NCBI GenBank assembly: GCA_040218415.1
Contig: JAVJRN010000041.1
Coordinates: forward strand, 68,174-132,173
DNA: 64,000 bases
Reading direction: 5' to 3'
Source: JAVJRN01 sp040218415
GTDB taxonomy: Bacteria; Bacteroidota; Bacteroidia; Cytophagales; Cyclobacteriaceae
The position numbers were made by a program, and so were the translations under genes. The notes under the pieces were generated by a model. The model was not told the origin of the DNA, did not search any database, and worked only from the letters and a program-made list of their open reading frames with translations. Below, one piece after another: positions 8,784 to 17,866 of the stretch; within the stretch, counting starts at the first letter, position 1; the number at the start of each line of letters is the position of its first letter.

Positions 8784-9956
8784 TTATTTGTTATCGATGA
8801 GGCCTCTGCCGCTTTTCTTAATATCGCCTGTCGAAGTTAGTTCGTTTGACAATACATCCAAAATACCATTTACAAATTGTTTACTCTTTGGGGTGCTGTA
8901 AAGTTTGGAAATTTCTATAAACTCATTGATCGTCACCTTGGTTGGGATACTCCTAAAAGTCCTCATTTCCGTAATGGCAAGTTTAAGGATAATCAAATCC
9001 ATGAGAGCGACCCGCGAGATATCCCAGTTCTTGGCACTATCCGAAATCAACTTGACCAGATCTAAGTCGTTTTTCATGGTTTCGTCAAAAAGTTCTTCGA
9101 AAAAAGGAAAATCCTCTTCCTCGTTTTTAATCACTTCTTTCAGCTCCATCGCTGGCGACAATTCTGGCTCATAGTCTTGAAAAGTCTTGGCAACCAAACT
9201 TTTTAAAATGGTTTTATTCTCACTCCACCTGATGTCCATTTCAGACAAGAACTCGTCAATAGTCTCGTTTTTGAAAATTATCTTTTTAAAAACCTTAACC
9301 ATCGCATCTCGATGTTGATCTATGGTGGGTGTCTCTATTTTAGCATATACTGCTATGTCCGCATCTTTGATGATAATATCTCGATACCAGCCTCTCAAAG
9401 TTTCAAGATGTTCTTCCCAGTTGATCTTTCCATCAATAATCAGCTTATTGAAATCTGCCATTTTACTGAGCTCATCGGCAAGTGGATGATTGATAAAATG
9501 ATAGTGATAATCATGCTTCTTATTAAGATGAGATTTTTCTTTTCTTTCTTTCTCCAATTTTTCTACATGACTAAACTCTTGCGCTAGTAAGATCAACTTT
9601 AAATACAAGCTTTTGAGCCCCGAGATATCTTTCATCATGCTTGATCGAATCGCTCGCTTTTCATTATTCAGCTCTCTTCGATACTCTTTAAGCGCTAGAT
9701 CTACTCTCGATAAAATTTCTTTATCTTCAATATCATCGGGTAGCTCACCCGACTTAAGGCCTTCGGTGAATAGGCTACCTGCTTTCTTCTTTCTCAAGGC
9801 AAACTTTGCACTATCGGCAAAATCATCTTTGGCAGGGTCTAGGTTAAAGTGACTTTCCAGTCGCTCGCGTACAACGTCCTTCAACGATTCACGTGTGAGA
9901 TGATAGCTATATAATGCCTGCATGGCCTTTACACGTAGAATCCTTCTATTTAACAT
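8784..9956 (-). CDS. nusB: Transcription antitermination factor NusB (extended Bacteroidota form)
   Basis: I chose the ATG at 9956 (MLNRRILRVKAMQALYSYHLT), the conserved N-terminus of NusB, instead of the longer frame that overlaps the upstream gene; this leaves a 10-nt gap to leucine dehydrogenase. The protein has 390 residues, much longer than the 140 of E. coli NusB. The first helices and the last about 110 residues (SRVALMDLIILKLAITEM to the C-terminus) form the NusB fold, with a charged helical insertion between. NusB binds boxA RNA with NusE/S10 for antitermination of rRNA operons. The long form is normal for Bacteroidota. Confidence 0.92.
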   Translation of the reverse strand: MLNRRILRVKAMQALYSYHLTRESLKDVVRERLESHFNLDPAKDDFADSAKFALRKKKAGSLFTEGLKSGELPDDIEDKEILSRVDLALKEYRRELNNEKRAIRSSMMKDISGLKSLYLKLILLAQEFSHVEKLEKERKEKSHLNKKHDYHYHFINHPLADELSKMADFNKLIIDGKINWEEHLETLRGWYRDIIIKDADIAVYAKIETPTIDQHRDAMVKVFKKIIFKNETIDEFLSEMDIRWSENKTILKSLVAKTFQDYEPELSPAMELKEVIKNEEEDFPFFEELFDETMKNDLDLVKLISDSAKNWDISRVALMDLIILKLAITEMRTFRSIPTKVTINEFIEISKLYSTPKSKQFVNGILDVLSNELTSTGDIKKSGRGLIDNK

Positions 9957-9966
9957 TTGTTTTTTC

Positions 9967-11067
9967 TTAATAGGAAATTTTAACTTTCCCAATTGCGTTT
10001 ATTCTGTCCATCGCGAGTTGTACGGCAGCACGATGTGTGGTAACACCATTCTGCTCGGCATAGTTTAGTACTTCCAAACATACCCCATAGATCCGCTCGG
10101 TGTGCTCCATTACTCGCGCTTTATTATAATTCCCTTGTTGCTCGGCAAAAACATTGGTAATACCTCCTGCATTAATCAAAAAATCAGGAGCATATACAAT
10201 ACCTCTATCTTTCAGTGCTTGTGCATCTTGATCTTCAATATCCAGCTGGTTATTTGCTCCACCAGCTACAATAGCACATTTCAATCTTGGAATGGTGCTT
10301 TCATTAAGCGTAGCTCCAAGTGCACATGGCGCATATATATCCATTTCTTCGTCTATAATCGACGTGGCATCTACTACTTTCACTGATGGATACGCTTTGG
10401 TGATAGCAGCTATTTTATCTTCAAAAATATCCGAAACGAATACTTCCGCATTTTCCTTTACCAGGTATCCAATAAGGTAAGAACCTACATTTCCCGCCCC
10501 TTGCACAATGATTTTTTTTCCTTTGAGATCATCCGACCCGTAAGCTTTCTTTGCTGCGGCTTTCATACCCATGTACACACCAAAAGCGGTCACAGGGCTT
10601 GGATCTCCTGAACCACCCATACTTTCTGGAATACCTGTGACAAATGGTGTCTCCATTCTGATATATTCCATATCGCGCGCACTCATGTTGACGTCTTCGG
10701 CAGTCCAGTACTTCCCATTAAGGCTATTCACGAACTTTCCAAAGCGACGCATGAAAGCTTCATTTTTAAGTTTTTTAGCATCGCCTATGATGACCGCTTT
10801 TCCTCCACCAATATTTAAACCGGCTATGGCGTTTTTCAATGTCATGCCTCTTGAAAGTCGAAGTGCATCTTTAATTGCCTCTGCTTCAGATTGGTAATTC
10901 CACATTCTGGTGCCACCCATTGCCGGGCCTAACACGGTATTGTGGATAGCAATAATAGCGCGAAGACCTGTCGCCTGATCATGGCAAAAGACCAACTGCT
11001 CATGTTCCATGGCCGACATGGTATGGAAAATTTCCGTCTGTTTTACTTGGGGTATAGTTTCTATCAT
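9967..11067 (-). CDS. Glu/Leu/Phe/Val dehydrogenase, probably leucine dehydrogenase
   Basis: A 366-residue NAD-dependent amino acid dehydrogenase that interconverts branched-chain amino acids and their 2-oxo acids. The substrate-binding motif GPAMGGTRMW is at residues 47-56 and the glycine-rich loop GLNIGGGKAVI carries the catalytic Lys90. A Rossmann motif IIVQGAGNVGSYLIGYL follows in the C-terminal half. The length and these motifs match leucine dehydrogenase better than glutamate dehydrogenase (about 420-450 residues). It is the promoter-proximal gene of the nusB-yajC-coaE run and likely supplies precursors for branched-chain fatty acids, an inference from the group's lipids. Confidence 0.93.
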   Translation of the reverse strand: MIETIPQVKQTEIFHTMSAMEHEQLVFCHDQATGLRAIIAIHNTVLGPAMGGTRMWNYQSEAEAIKDALRLSRGMTLKNAIAGLNIGGGKAVIIGDAKKLKNEAFMRRFGKFVNSLNGKYWTAEDVNMSARDMEYIRMETPFVTGIPESMGGSGDPSPVTAFGVYMGMKAAAKKAYGSDDLKGKKIIVQGAGNVGSYLIGYLVKENAEVFVSDIFEDKIAAITKAYPSVKVVDATSIIDEEMDIYAPCALGATLNESTIPRLKCAIVAGGANNQLDIEDQDAQALKDRGIVYAPDFLINAGGITNVFAEQQGNYNKARVMEHTERIYGVCLEVLNYAEQNGVTTHRAAVQLAMDRINAIGKVKISY

Positions 11068-11186
11068 CTCGGTATGTTCGCTACATTTGATTTTTTTTCA
11101 GGCAAAAGGAGCCATTGCTAAAAGCGCTCAAAATTAGTTTTTTTTTAAGCAAATAACCATTTGGCCATCATATCGTTTTACAACCA

Positions 11187-12977
11187 GTGAAAGAACTAGC
11201 ACACCTCAATAAATACTTATTTAAATACAAATGGCGCCTCATTCTTGGTACAGTTTTCATAATTGTTTCCAATTTCTTTGGCATTGTCCCTGCAATAGCC
11301 GTACGATATTCTTTTAATGTAATCGAACGTAGCTACGATATTTTTCAAGCTTTTTCTGGTTTTGATATCCAATCTGAAGCCTATTCAGTATTTGCATCAA
11401 GTATTTTTATCATAGCCATTCTCATTCTGGCTTCTGCCTTACTTCAGGGAATCTTCATGTTTTTCATGCGTCAGACCATTATCGTTATGTCACGATTGGT
11501 TGAATATGACTTGAAAAACGAAATTTTCGATCATTACCAAACACTTCCGCTCAGCTTTTATCGCAGAAATAATACGGGTGACTTGATGGCGAGAATTTCC
11601 GAAGATGTAAGCAAGGTGCGTATGTACATTGGGCCAGCCATTATGTATGGTATCGGATTGGTTACCTTGTTTATCATGGTGATCCCGTACATGTATAGCA
11701 TCAGTCCTAAACTGACGCTTTATTCCCTTTTTCCATTACCGCTTCTCTCCATTAGCATCTATTTTGTAAATAATATCATTAATAAGCGATCTGAAGAAAT
11801 TCAAAAAAGCTTATCCGGATTGTCAACATTCGTCCAAGAGTCTTTTTCAGGAATTCGGGTGATTAAAGCATTTACAAGAGAAGACGACATACACGAAGAT
11901 TTTAAGAATGCAAGCATAGAATACAAGGACAAGCAACTTGATCTGGCCTACGTTCAGTCGTTGTTTTTCCCTTTGATTATGGGGTTGATAGGACTGAGTG
12001 TTGTCATCACTGTTTATGTGGGTGCGACAGAAGTTTTTGCCGGGAGGATAAGCACAGGAAACATTGCAGAGTTCATTATTTATGTGAATAAGCTCACTTG
12101 GCCAGTCGCTTCTTTAGGATGGATCACGAGTATAATTCAACGAGCAGCTGCTTCGCAAAAGAGGATCAACGAATTTTTGGAAACGAAAAACGACATAGTT
12201 TCCACAGAAGATATTAAAACTGAAATCTCGGGTAAGCTGACGTTTGAGAATATCAGCTTCACCTATCCTGATTCTGGCATTCAAGCGATCAAAAACCTTT
12301 CTTTTGAAGTTTTGCCAGGCCAATCGATTGCGATAATAGGAACTACAGGATCAGGGAAAAGTACCATCGCCAATTTAATCTGCCGAATGTACGATATCGA
12401 TGCTGGTAAACTTATGATCGACGATAAGGATATTCATAAGTATTCTTTGTCTTCCATCAGGTCACAAATCGGTTATGTTCCTCAGGATGTATTTCTCTTT
12501 TCTGATACCGTAGCAAGAAATATTGCTTTCGGAAAAGATGATATGACTCAAGCAGAGGTCGAGCAAGCGGCAGATGATGCGGATTTGTTAGAAAATATTG
12601 ATCGTTTTCCCAAGGGTTTCGAGACCCGTGTTGGAGAGCGAGGAATTACCCTTTCTGGCGGACAAAAGCAACGCGTATCTATCGCGAGAGCAGTAGCGCG
12701 AAAGCCAAAAATCTTGATTCTAGATGACGCGCTATCGGCTGTTGATACAAAAACAGAAAATGCCATTCTCAATGCAATGGCTCGGATCATGAAGAATAGA
12801 ACCTCGGTGATCATATCACATCGCGTGTCGTCAGCCAAGTTGGCCGACAAAATCATTGTCCTTGATGATGGTGCTCTTGTGGAAAAAGGTTCTCACGACC
12901 AGCTCATGGAACTCAATGGCGTGTACAAAGAGCTTCATGACAAGCAGCTAGTTGCTGAAGAGAGCTTGGAAGGTTAA
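11187..12977 (+). CDS. ABC exporter half-transporter with degenerate Walker B (BmrC/LmrC-like)
   Basis: A 596-residue fused membrane-plus-ATPase subunit: six transmembrane helices within about residues 15-310, then the nucleotide-binding domain. Walker A GTTGSGKST starts at residue 385 and the signature LSGGQ at 489-493 is canonical. The Walker B ends LDDALSAVD with Asp514 where the catalytic Glu normally stands. This pattern is known from one half of heterodimeric exporters such as BmrCD, LmrCD and TM287/288, which have one degenerate ATP site. The start is GTG at 11187. No partner gene adjoins; a complementary half is at 30951-32720. The substrate is unknown: drugs or lipids are typical. 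Confidence 0.92.
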   Translation: MKELAHLNKYLFKYKWRLILGTVFIIVSNFFGIVPAIAVRYSFNVIERSYDIFQAFSGFDIQSEAYSVFASSIFIIAILILASALLQGIFMFFMRQTIIVMSRLVEYDLKNEIFDHYQTLPLSFYRRNNTGDLMARISEDVSKVRMYIGPAIMYGIGLVTLFIMVIPYMYSISPKLTLYSLFPLPLLSISIYFVNNIINKRSEEIQKSLSGLSTFVQESFSGIRVIKAFTREDDIHEDFKNASIEYKDKQLDLAYVQSLFFPLIMGLIGLSVVITVYVGATEVFAGRISTGNIAEFIIYVNKLTWPVASLGWITSIIQRAAASQKRINEFLETKNDIVSTEDIKTEISGKLTFENISFTYPDSGIQAIKNLSFEVLPGQSIAIIGTTGSGKSTIANLICRMYDIDAGKLMIDDKDIHKYSLSSIRSQIGYVPQDVFLFSDTVARNIAFGKDDMTQAEVEQAADDADLLENIDRFPKGFETRVGERGITLSGGQKQRVSIARAVARKPKILILDDALSAVDTKTENAILNAMARIMKNRTSVIISHRVSSAKLADKIIVLDDGALVEKGSHDQLMELNGVYKELHDKQLVAEESLEG

Positions 12978-13019
12978 TCAGTATCCCGTTCTATTTATAA
13001 AACATTCCTCATCTGTTTT

Positions 13020-13116
13020 TGCGGAGATTAAAACTCCATTCTCCTTATAATATGCGGAGATTAAGTGTGCCTTGCGGAGAATCTGTGTATATTTACCGTA
13101 TTATATGCGGAGATTA
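13020..13116 (+). repeat. Four direct repeats TGCGGAGATTA upstream of the Fic gene (possible operator)
   Basis: Copies start at 13020, 13053, 13073 and 13106. Copies 1, 2 and 4 are identical over 11 bp; copy 3 reads TGCGGAGAATC. The start-to-start spacing is 33, 20 and 33 bp, close to three, two and three helical turns, so all copies face nearly the same side of the DNA. The last copy places GGAG 7-8 nt before the ATG at 13119, so it doubles as the ribosome-binding site. This suggests an autoregulatory operator; no binding protein is proven. Confidence 0.6.
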
Positions 13117-13118
13117 TT

Positions 13119-14219
13119 ATGTGGATATATAATTACCAGAACTGGCCAAATTTCACGTGGGATCAAGAGGAATTAGCCACTGAACTTACAGAGATAAGGC
13201 ATCAGCAGGGGAAACTTTTGGGTCAAATGGAACAATTGGGTTTTGATGCTAAATCAAAGGCATCTCTACAGATAGCCTCAGAAAATGTATTAAAATCGAG
13301 CTTAATTGAAGGAGAGCAACTACCAAAAGATGAGGTAAGGTCATCAGTAGCGCGAAGACTAGGACTGAATGTTGGAGGGTTAACTCCTTCTAGTAGAGAA
13401 GTTGATGGTGTTGTAGAAATGATGCTAGACGCCACATTGAACTACAATGATCGATTGACGCAGGATCGCCTATTTGGTTGGCACTCATCACTTTTCCCTG
13501 CGGGCAGAAGCGGCATGTATTCGATAGTCACCGGTAAATATCGAAACAACACGCCAGAAGACCCTATGCAGGTTGTTTCAGGCCCCATGGGGAAGGAACG
13601 TGTGCATTTTCAGGCTCCAGACGCTTCATTGTTGGAGAATGAAATGCGTATGTTCCTCATGTGGTTTAATGGTAAAAGCAAAATAGATTATGTCTTAAAA
13701 GCAGCGATAGCACATTTTTGGTTTGTTACACTGCACCCATTTGAAGATGGCAATGGACGTATGGCAAGAGCTATAGCAGATTTACTATTGGCAAAGTCAG
13801 ATGACACTACTTTTCGCTTTTATAGTATGTCTGCCCGAATAGAAAAGGAAAAAGAGGAATACTATAAACAGCTAGAGTACACACAAAAAGGAAATCTCGA
13901 CATTACCGAATGGCTCCATTGGTTTTTGCAATGCTTACTCAGATCATTTGAAGATTCAAAGTTGATACTGGATGATGTCTTGTTTAAAGCTCATTTTTGG
14001 AATAATCGTCATTTATTGGGCATAAACGCTAGACAGCAAAAGATGTTGGAAAAGCTCCTGGATGACTTTCAAGGAAAGCTGACCACCTCCAAATGGGCTA
14101 AAATGGCCAAAACCTCTCAAGACACTGCTGGTCGAGACATCAACGATTTAATAAAAAAAGGTGTACTAAAGAAGAACGATGCTGGTGGACGGAGTTCGAG
14201 TTATTTATTGGTGAGATGA
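13119..14219 (+). CDS. Fic family protein with N-terminal DUF4172 domain
   Basis: Fic enzymes transfer AMP (sometimes other nucleotides) to hydroxyl side chains of target proteins. The ATG at 13119 gives the DUF4172 N-terminus MWIYNYQNWPNFTWD and 366 residues. The full catalytic motif HPFEDGNGRMAR begins at His206. An inhibitory-helix motif of the S-x-x-x-E-G type is seen at Ser60 to Gly65 with Glu64, expected to block ATP binding until relieved. The C-terminal 70 residues (segment KLTTSKWAKMAKTSQDTAGRDINDLIKKGVL) look like a winged-helix DNA-binding domain, so the protein may bind its own upstream repeats. The target protein is unknown. It may be an internally inhibited toxin-like modifier. 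Confidence 0.93.
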   Translation: MWIYNYQNWPNFTWDQEELATELTEIRHQQGKLLGQMEQLGFDAKSKASLQIASENVLKSSLIEGEQLPKDEVRSSVARRLGLNVGGLTPSSREVDGVVEMMLDATLNYNDRLTQDRLFGWHSSLFPAGRSGMYSIVTGKYRNNTPEDPMQVVSGPMGKERVHFQAPDASLLENEMRMFLMWFNGKSKIDYVLKAAIAHFWFVTLHPFEDGNGRMARAIADLLLAKSDDTTFRFYSMSARIEKEKEEYYKQLEYTQKGNLDITEWLHWFLQCLLRSFEDSKLILDDVLFKAHFWNNRHLLGINARQQKMLEKLLDDFQGKLTTSKWAKMAKTSQDTAGRDINDLIKKGVLKKNDAGGRSSSYLLVR

Positions 14220-14339
14220 GTTAGACTGATTGTTTTACTCCCTACTCAAACAGCTCCTACTATTTTGGGAAATGATCAAATGAGCCATTACCTTTAGGTA
14301 ACTTAAGTTTTCTTTTTTCAATCAAATAAACACGATCCG

Positions 14340-14762
14340 TTGACTATTACTCGCCCGTTATTCCTACTCCTTTTTAGCCTTATCAGCATCATTTCCTTCG
14401 CTCAAAATAGCGATACCTCGACTGAAGAAGTATTCACTATTGTCGAAGAACAACCACAATATCCTGGAGGAATGGACGCTTTCCATAAAGCAATTGCAAA
14501 TAATCTGAAGTATCCAAAACAGGCCAGAAAGCAGGGTATCGAGGGGCGTGTATATCTACAATTTATAGTCGATAAAAGTGGTGAAGTGAGAGAAATCAAA
14601 ACTGTCAAGGGCATTGGGGGAGGTTGTGATGAGGAGGCCGAAAGAGTAATAAAGCTTACCGGTAAATGGAAGCCCGGAACCCAAAGTGGTAAACCTGTAA
14701 ACGTAAGAATGGTATTGCCAATAATCTTTCAGTTACAGGACGACAAAAAAGGCAAAAAATAG
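14340..14762 (+). CDS. TonB C-terminal domain protein (energy-transducer-like), exported
   Basis: A 140-residue protein that must start at TTG 14340, since the only in-frame ATG comes after the signal peptide. An N-terminal signal segment (LFLLLFSLISIISFAQ) is followed by a single TonB-C domain: IVEEQPQYPGGMDAFHKAIANNL, then YPKQARKQGIEGRVYLQFIVDKSG and KPVNVRMVLPIIFQL. Real TonB needs an uncleaved anchor and a Pro-rich linker to reach ExbBD; here the linker is very short and the signal seems cleavable. I infer a stand-alone periplasmic TonB-C protein, common in Bacteroidota, not a full energy transducer. It is separate from the SusCD operon. Confidence 0.8.
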   Translation: MTITRPLFLLLFSLISIISFAQNSDTSTEEVFTIVEEQPQYPGGMDAFHKAIANNLKYPKQARKQGIEGRVYLQFIVDKSGEVREIKTVKGIGGGCDEEAERVIKLTGKWKPGTQSGKPVNVRMVLPIIFQLQDDKKGKK

Positions 14763-14802
14763 AGACTAATCATCCAATAAAGCCTCAGGTTGTAGCTTTA
14801 TG

Positions 14803-15102
14803 ATCACTCTACCCAAGCTTCCACCTGCACCGAATTATCAGGATATCGCATTCGGATAAAAAAATCCTGAAGATCAAAACCATCTTTTTGTGCCATATCT
14901 CTAAGCATGTTCTCTACTCTCGGTATCGGAGGTCGCACCATAGGGTTCATAGAAAAAAAACCACATATCGTTCTTTGGAAACATACTCTCTCACCTCAAA
15001 GCCAGCCGGCAGTTCAGTCATTCTATTTTCTAATGTAATACCGATAAACTGCATGCGCATTTTTTCGTCAAGCGTGTCAGGCAAGTAATCTACGGTTGTG
15101 AT
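14803..15102 (-). pseudogene. 3' fragment copy of the gene at 29614-30153, frameshifted
   Basis: This 300-bp stretch aligns with 29613-29913 with 11 mismatches and one single-base deletion by my hand count, about 96 percent identity. It corresponds to roughly the last 100 codons of that gene. The deletion lies in an A-run near 14953-14960 and shifts the frame. The 5' half, including the membrane anchor, is absent; homology stops abruptly after TGAT at 15102. Both copies have the same orientation and bracket the ECF-FecR-SusCD operon. Confidence 0.9.
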
Positions 15103-15375
15103 TCCGAATTCCATCAAAAAACCTAATCACGCTAATTCCTTATCACTTTATGCGGGTGCACCGATCATATGTAGTAGATACTCCATTGATAAGCGAAATT
15201 CTTCTCAATAATCAAATGTTAAAAATTGCTTTACCCGAAATTCCCATTGGCATGAAGAATAAACAAAACTTTACGATCCCTTTTCAGAATGATATAGGCA
15301 TTCAATTCATTTGAATAATCTCCTTTATCTAACCTAATTTTTAGAAATAAGTAAACTAATTGAAGCTAAAAGTAG
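15103..15375. other. Non-coding gap with a possible short gene remnant
   Basis: No complete gene. On the minus strand 15231-15365 is open for 44 codons directly after the M14 peptidase stop, without a start codon. Its end reads GDYSNELNAYIILKRDRK and VLFILHANGNFG, which looks protein-like. It could be the tail of a lost gene or chance; I cannot assign a family. Confidence 0.3.
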
Positions 15376-16590
15376 CTATTCCACGCTATCCAGAAGTGCT
15401 TGCATGACTCCTCTGGCAGCAGCCCTTCCTTTTAGTTCTATAACTTCCTCTGGCGTAGAGTCTCCTACTTCGTAAGTAATGCCTTCTGCTTTAAATGCCG
15501 AATAAAACCAACTTTTGGACACAGGTTTGGTCACTGCAGAAGGTTTTTCATTTACTTTATAGTTGTCAATTTGGCGCTCCATACTCGCAAATACTTGCTG
15601 CCTGATGTCAGGATAAGCCGATAAGGTATCGTTTGTATAAAAGACATCTTTATAAGTGCTGTGAAAATCGACTCCAAAAACAACCTTATTTTCCTTACTT
15701 TCATTGAAAATATGACGAGCAACAAGCGACACTTCTGGCTGCATGTAAGCAGCCCAATCACGATTCAAATCTACTCCACCTGCGCCATGACGCCAATGCC
15801 CCATATCTACACCATCGGGGTTTAAGATCGGGAATACCAAGACACGAAATCTGTCTCTAAATGACACGGACAATTCTTCATTTTTCAGTAGCTCATCTAC
15901 AAAATATTCCATCGCTTGATATCCAGTAACTTCTGGCGGATGCTGCCTACTCAATACCACCAGCATTGGCTTAGCCGTCAAAGTACCTTCATCGATATCC
16001 AAAACAAAAAGATCTTTTCCCAGCTTACTCTTCCCTATTACCTCCAATTTAGTTGCTTCGTTTAACGTAATCTTATCAGCCCATTGCCTTACATCGGAGG
16101 AAGTAATGATCTCCTGACCCGCCACCCACAAAGGACGATTTGCTTCAAGCGATACACGTAAATATTCGAACGTGCCTTCTTCATCATTGATCACTGCTAA
16201 GGAATCGGCATTGAGCCAAACTTTACCATCTTTGCTCAATTTTGGGTAGTATCGATGCAAGTATTTACCATAATTGAAGGAGAGATAAATATCCTTATTC
16301 ATACTCGACAAAATTCGAAAAGCATACCACGGGCTAGAGTTAATCGGTTCGTTTTCTGGTAAAATACTAACCTGAAAAATCGAGTCATTTAACCGTTCAA
16401 AACCATTCAATCGCGCACCGTCAAACAGGTTGTCGGCTTGTACAAGACTATCGTTATCAAACACCTTTTTTTCTTGTGTGGCAATTATTTTATCCGATGT
16501 ATCAAAAGGTTGAGGAAACTCAAAAACCGGCAAAGCAGGTTGCTGACTACAACCTAAAACCAATAGACTTAAAATAAGAAGGTATCGCAT
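15376..16590 (-). CDS. M14 family zinc carboxypeptidase lipoprotein
   Basis: A 404-residue lipoprotein (lipobox LVLGC, Cys14), so probably on the outer membrane. An N-terminal beta-rich domain of about 170 residues (segment of the type PWYAFRILSSMNKDIYLSFNYGKY) precedes the M14 peptidase domain. Zinc ligands His217 and Glu220 (HPPE) and His310 (DFHST) are present, as is the substrate-binding segment NPDGVDMGHWRHGAGGVDLNRDW with the conserved Asn-Arg. M14 enzymes release C-terminal amino acids or cleave muropeptide-like substrates. It is the last gene of the SusCD operon and shares one nucleotide with the upstream stop/start, so it likely trims peptides for SusCD uptake. Confidence 0.9.
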   Translation of the reverse strand: MRYLLILSLLVLGCSQQPALPVFEFPQPFDTSDKIIATQEKKVFDNDSLVQADNLFDGARLNGFERLNDSIFQVSILPENEPINSSPWYAFRILSSMNKDIYLSFNYGKYLHRYYPKLSKDGKVWLNADSLAVINDEEGTFEYLRVSLEANRPLWVAGQEIITSSDVRQWADKITLNEATKLEVIGKSKLGKDLFVLDIDEGTLTAKPMLVVLSRQHPPEVTGYQAMEYFVDELLKNEELSVSFRDRFRVLVFPILNPDGVDMGHWRHGAGGVDLNRDWAAYMQPEVSLVARHIFNESKENKVVFGVDFHSTYKDVFYTNDTLSAYPDIRQQVFASMERQIDNYKVNEKPSAVTKPVSKSWFYSAFKAEGITYEVGDSTPEEVIELKGRAAARGVMQALLDSVE

Positions 16591-17849
16591 TACTTGGTTT
16601 TTACCATTTTACCATTGCTAATTATTGAAAGGTTTTTGTCCAAAATCTGATAATAATATATGCCTGATGTCAATGTGGATAGATCAATTTTTTTCCAATT
16701 TCTTGGCTTTAGTTCAAGGATTAGTTGCCCTGTTGCATTGTACACCATCAGTAAATCGGCATAATATGAGTCTTGTACTGTTACCTCGCTATCAAATGGA
16801 TTAGGGTAAATTAGTCCATCGTGATAAAATTGATCACTCGTGAGTGGTTCTGTTTTAATACAATCAAAAACGCGTTTCATAGGCTCAATCCATCGAACCC
16901 AGCCAGTTTGATCTGATCTAAACATGGCAAGTTCTTGTTCGACGTGGATAAATTGTCCTTGCGAAACCGATGATCCAGTTCTGCAAGGCTCACTGCTTCC
17001 ATTGATTAACCTACCTTGGGTGTTGGTAAAGGCAAGGAGCCGCTCCCAATCTAAGTCGAGATGGCCAGCACGAAAGGTTAACGTAGGGTCTTCTGTATTC
17101 ATTTCAGCAATAAGCTCACTGATATAGTCTGTTTGCGGTGTAACTCGCGTTCCATTACTCAAAATAGCATTTGGATCACCCGCACGTTTTCCAAATCCGT
17201 GAAATTGAATAAAAACTGTACTTGGATTCGCCTGCAGTAAAAATTCGGTCGTTTTTTGAAATATGCCATCAGCATTATGCGCCTGATCCGAAATGCGAAA
17301 AGGACCATTGGCGCCACATGCGGTAGTTGTGCCTGAGCAGCTTGAAAGTGAGCCGCTATTGCAGCGATGAGTGCCTCCTATAAAAAGAGCTTTGGCGTCA
17401 AGTTCAAGAAAAGTGAAGATGCCTTGCTTTCCTGTATTCGTATCAAACATCGGATGTGGACATTGAATAACCACATTGTCTCTACAAGGATTTTGAGAAA
17501 TCACATAAATCCCCCAATGGTTTTGGGAAGTAACTTCTCGCTCTATCACGGAGTATTTCGTATTGGAAGCCGTCTCCAGAAAGTGAACTAATCTGTATCC
17601 TAGTCCGCTCAAAATCTCACTCGCAGAAACAAGATCGTTTTGCAATACCAGTTCCATGGCATCATTCCAAGCTTCCTTTTGGCCATTCGTTGCATCCAAA
17701 TAGTTATTGCCCTCGGTTGAGGGCAATGCGGAAATTTTCAGCGTGATATAATCAAAAAGACTTCCTTCAGCAGGAACCTGCGCAAGGCAATTTGCTACAA
17801 TTAGTATTTGCAATAATAAATAGCCGACTGCCCTGCTCACATCCTTCAT
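16590..17849 (-). CDS. Secreted protein with T9SS type A sorting domain, putative hydrolase
   Basis: A 419-residue protein with an N-terminal signal peptide (LLLQILIVANCLAQ) and a C-terminal type A sorting domain (YPNPFDSEVTV to NGKMVKTK, about residues 345-419), so it should cross the outer membrane by type IX secretion. The central part has clustered histidines: IQCPHPMFDTNTG, FIGGTHRCNSG and VFIQFHGFGKR. This arrangement recalls zinc amidohydrolases of the N-formylglutamate or poly-gamma-glutamate hydrolase type, but I cannot confirm a family. Several Cys residues flank the middle motif. It is 17 nt after the lamin-tail gene and overlaps the M14 peptidase start by one base. Confidence 0.75.
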   Translation of the reverse strand: MKDVSRAVGYLLLQILIVANCLAQVPAEGSLFDYITLKISALPSTEGNNYLDATNGQKEAWNDAMELVLQNDLVSASEILSGLGYRLVHFLETASNTKYSVIEREVTSQNHWGIYVISQNPCRDNVVIQCPHPMFDTNTGKQGIFTFLELDAKALFIGGTHRCNSGSLSSCSGTTTACGANGPFRISDQAHNADGIFQKTTEFLLQANPSTVFIQFHGFGKRAGDPNAILSNGTRVTPQTDYISELIAEMNTEDPTLTFRAGHLDLDWERLLAFTNTQGRLINGSSEPCRTGSSVSQGQFIHVEQELAMFRSDQTGWVRWIEPMKRVFDCIKTEPLTSDQFYHDGLIYPNPFDSEVTVQDSYYADLLMVYNATGQLILELKPRNWKKIDLSTLTSGIYYYQILDKNLSIISNGKMVKTK

Positions 17850-17866
17850 CGTATTTTTTGTTTTTT

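Noticed and set aside
13020..13116. Short regularly spaced repeats as a CRISPR array
   Set aside because: The repeat is 11 bp, spacers are 9-22 nt with alternating size, and no cas genes are nearby. A regulatory array before the Fic gene fits better.
14888..15088. Rightward 66-residue frame that has a close twin of 65 residues at 29698-29895
   Set aside because: Both are antisense frames of the duplicated gene 3' end. Their similarity only reflects the DNA duplication.
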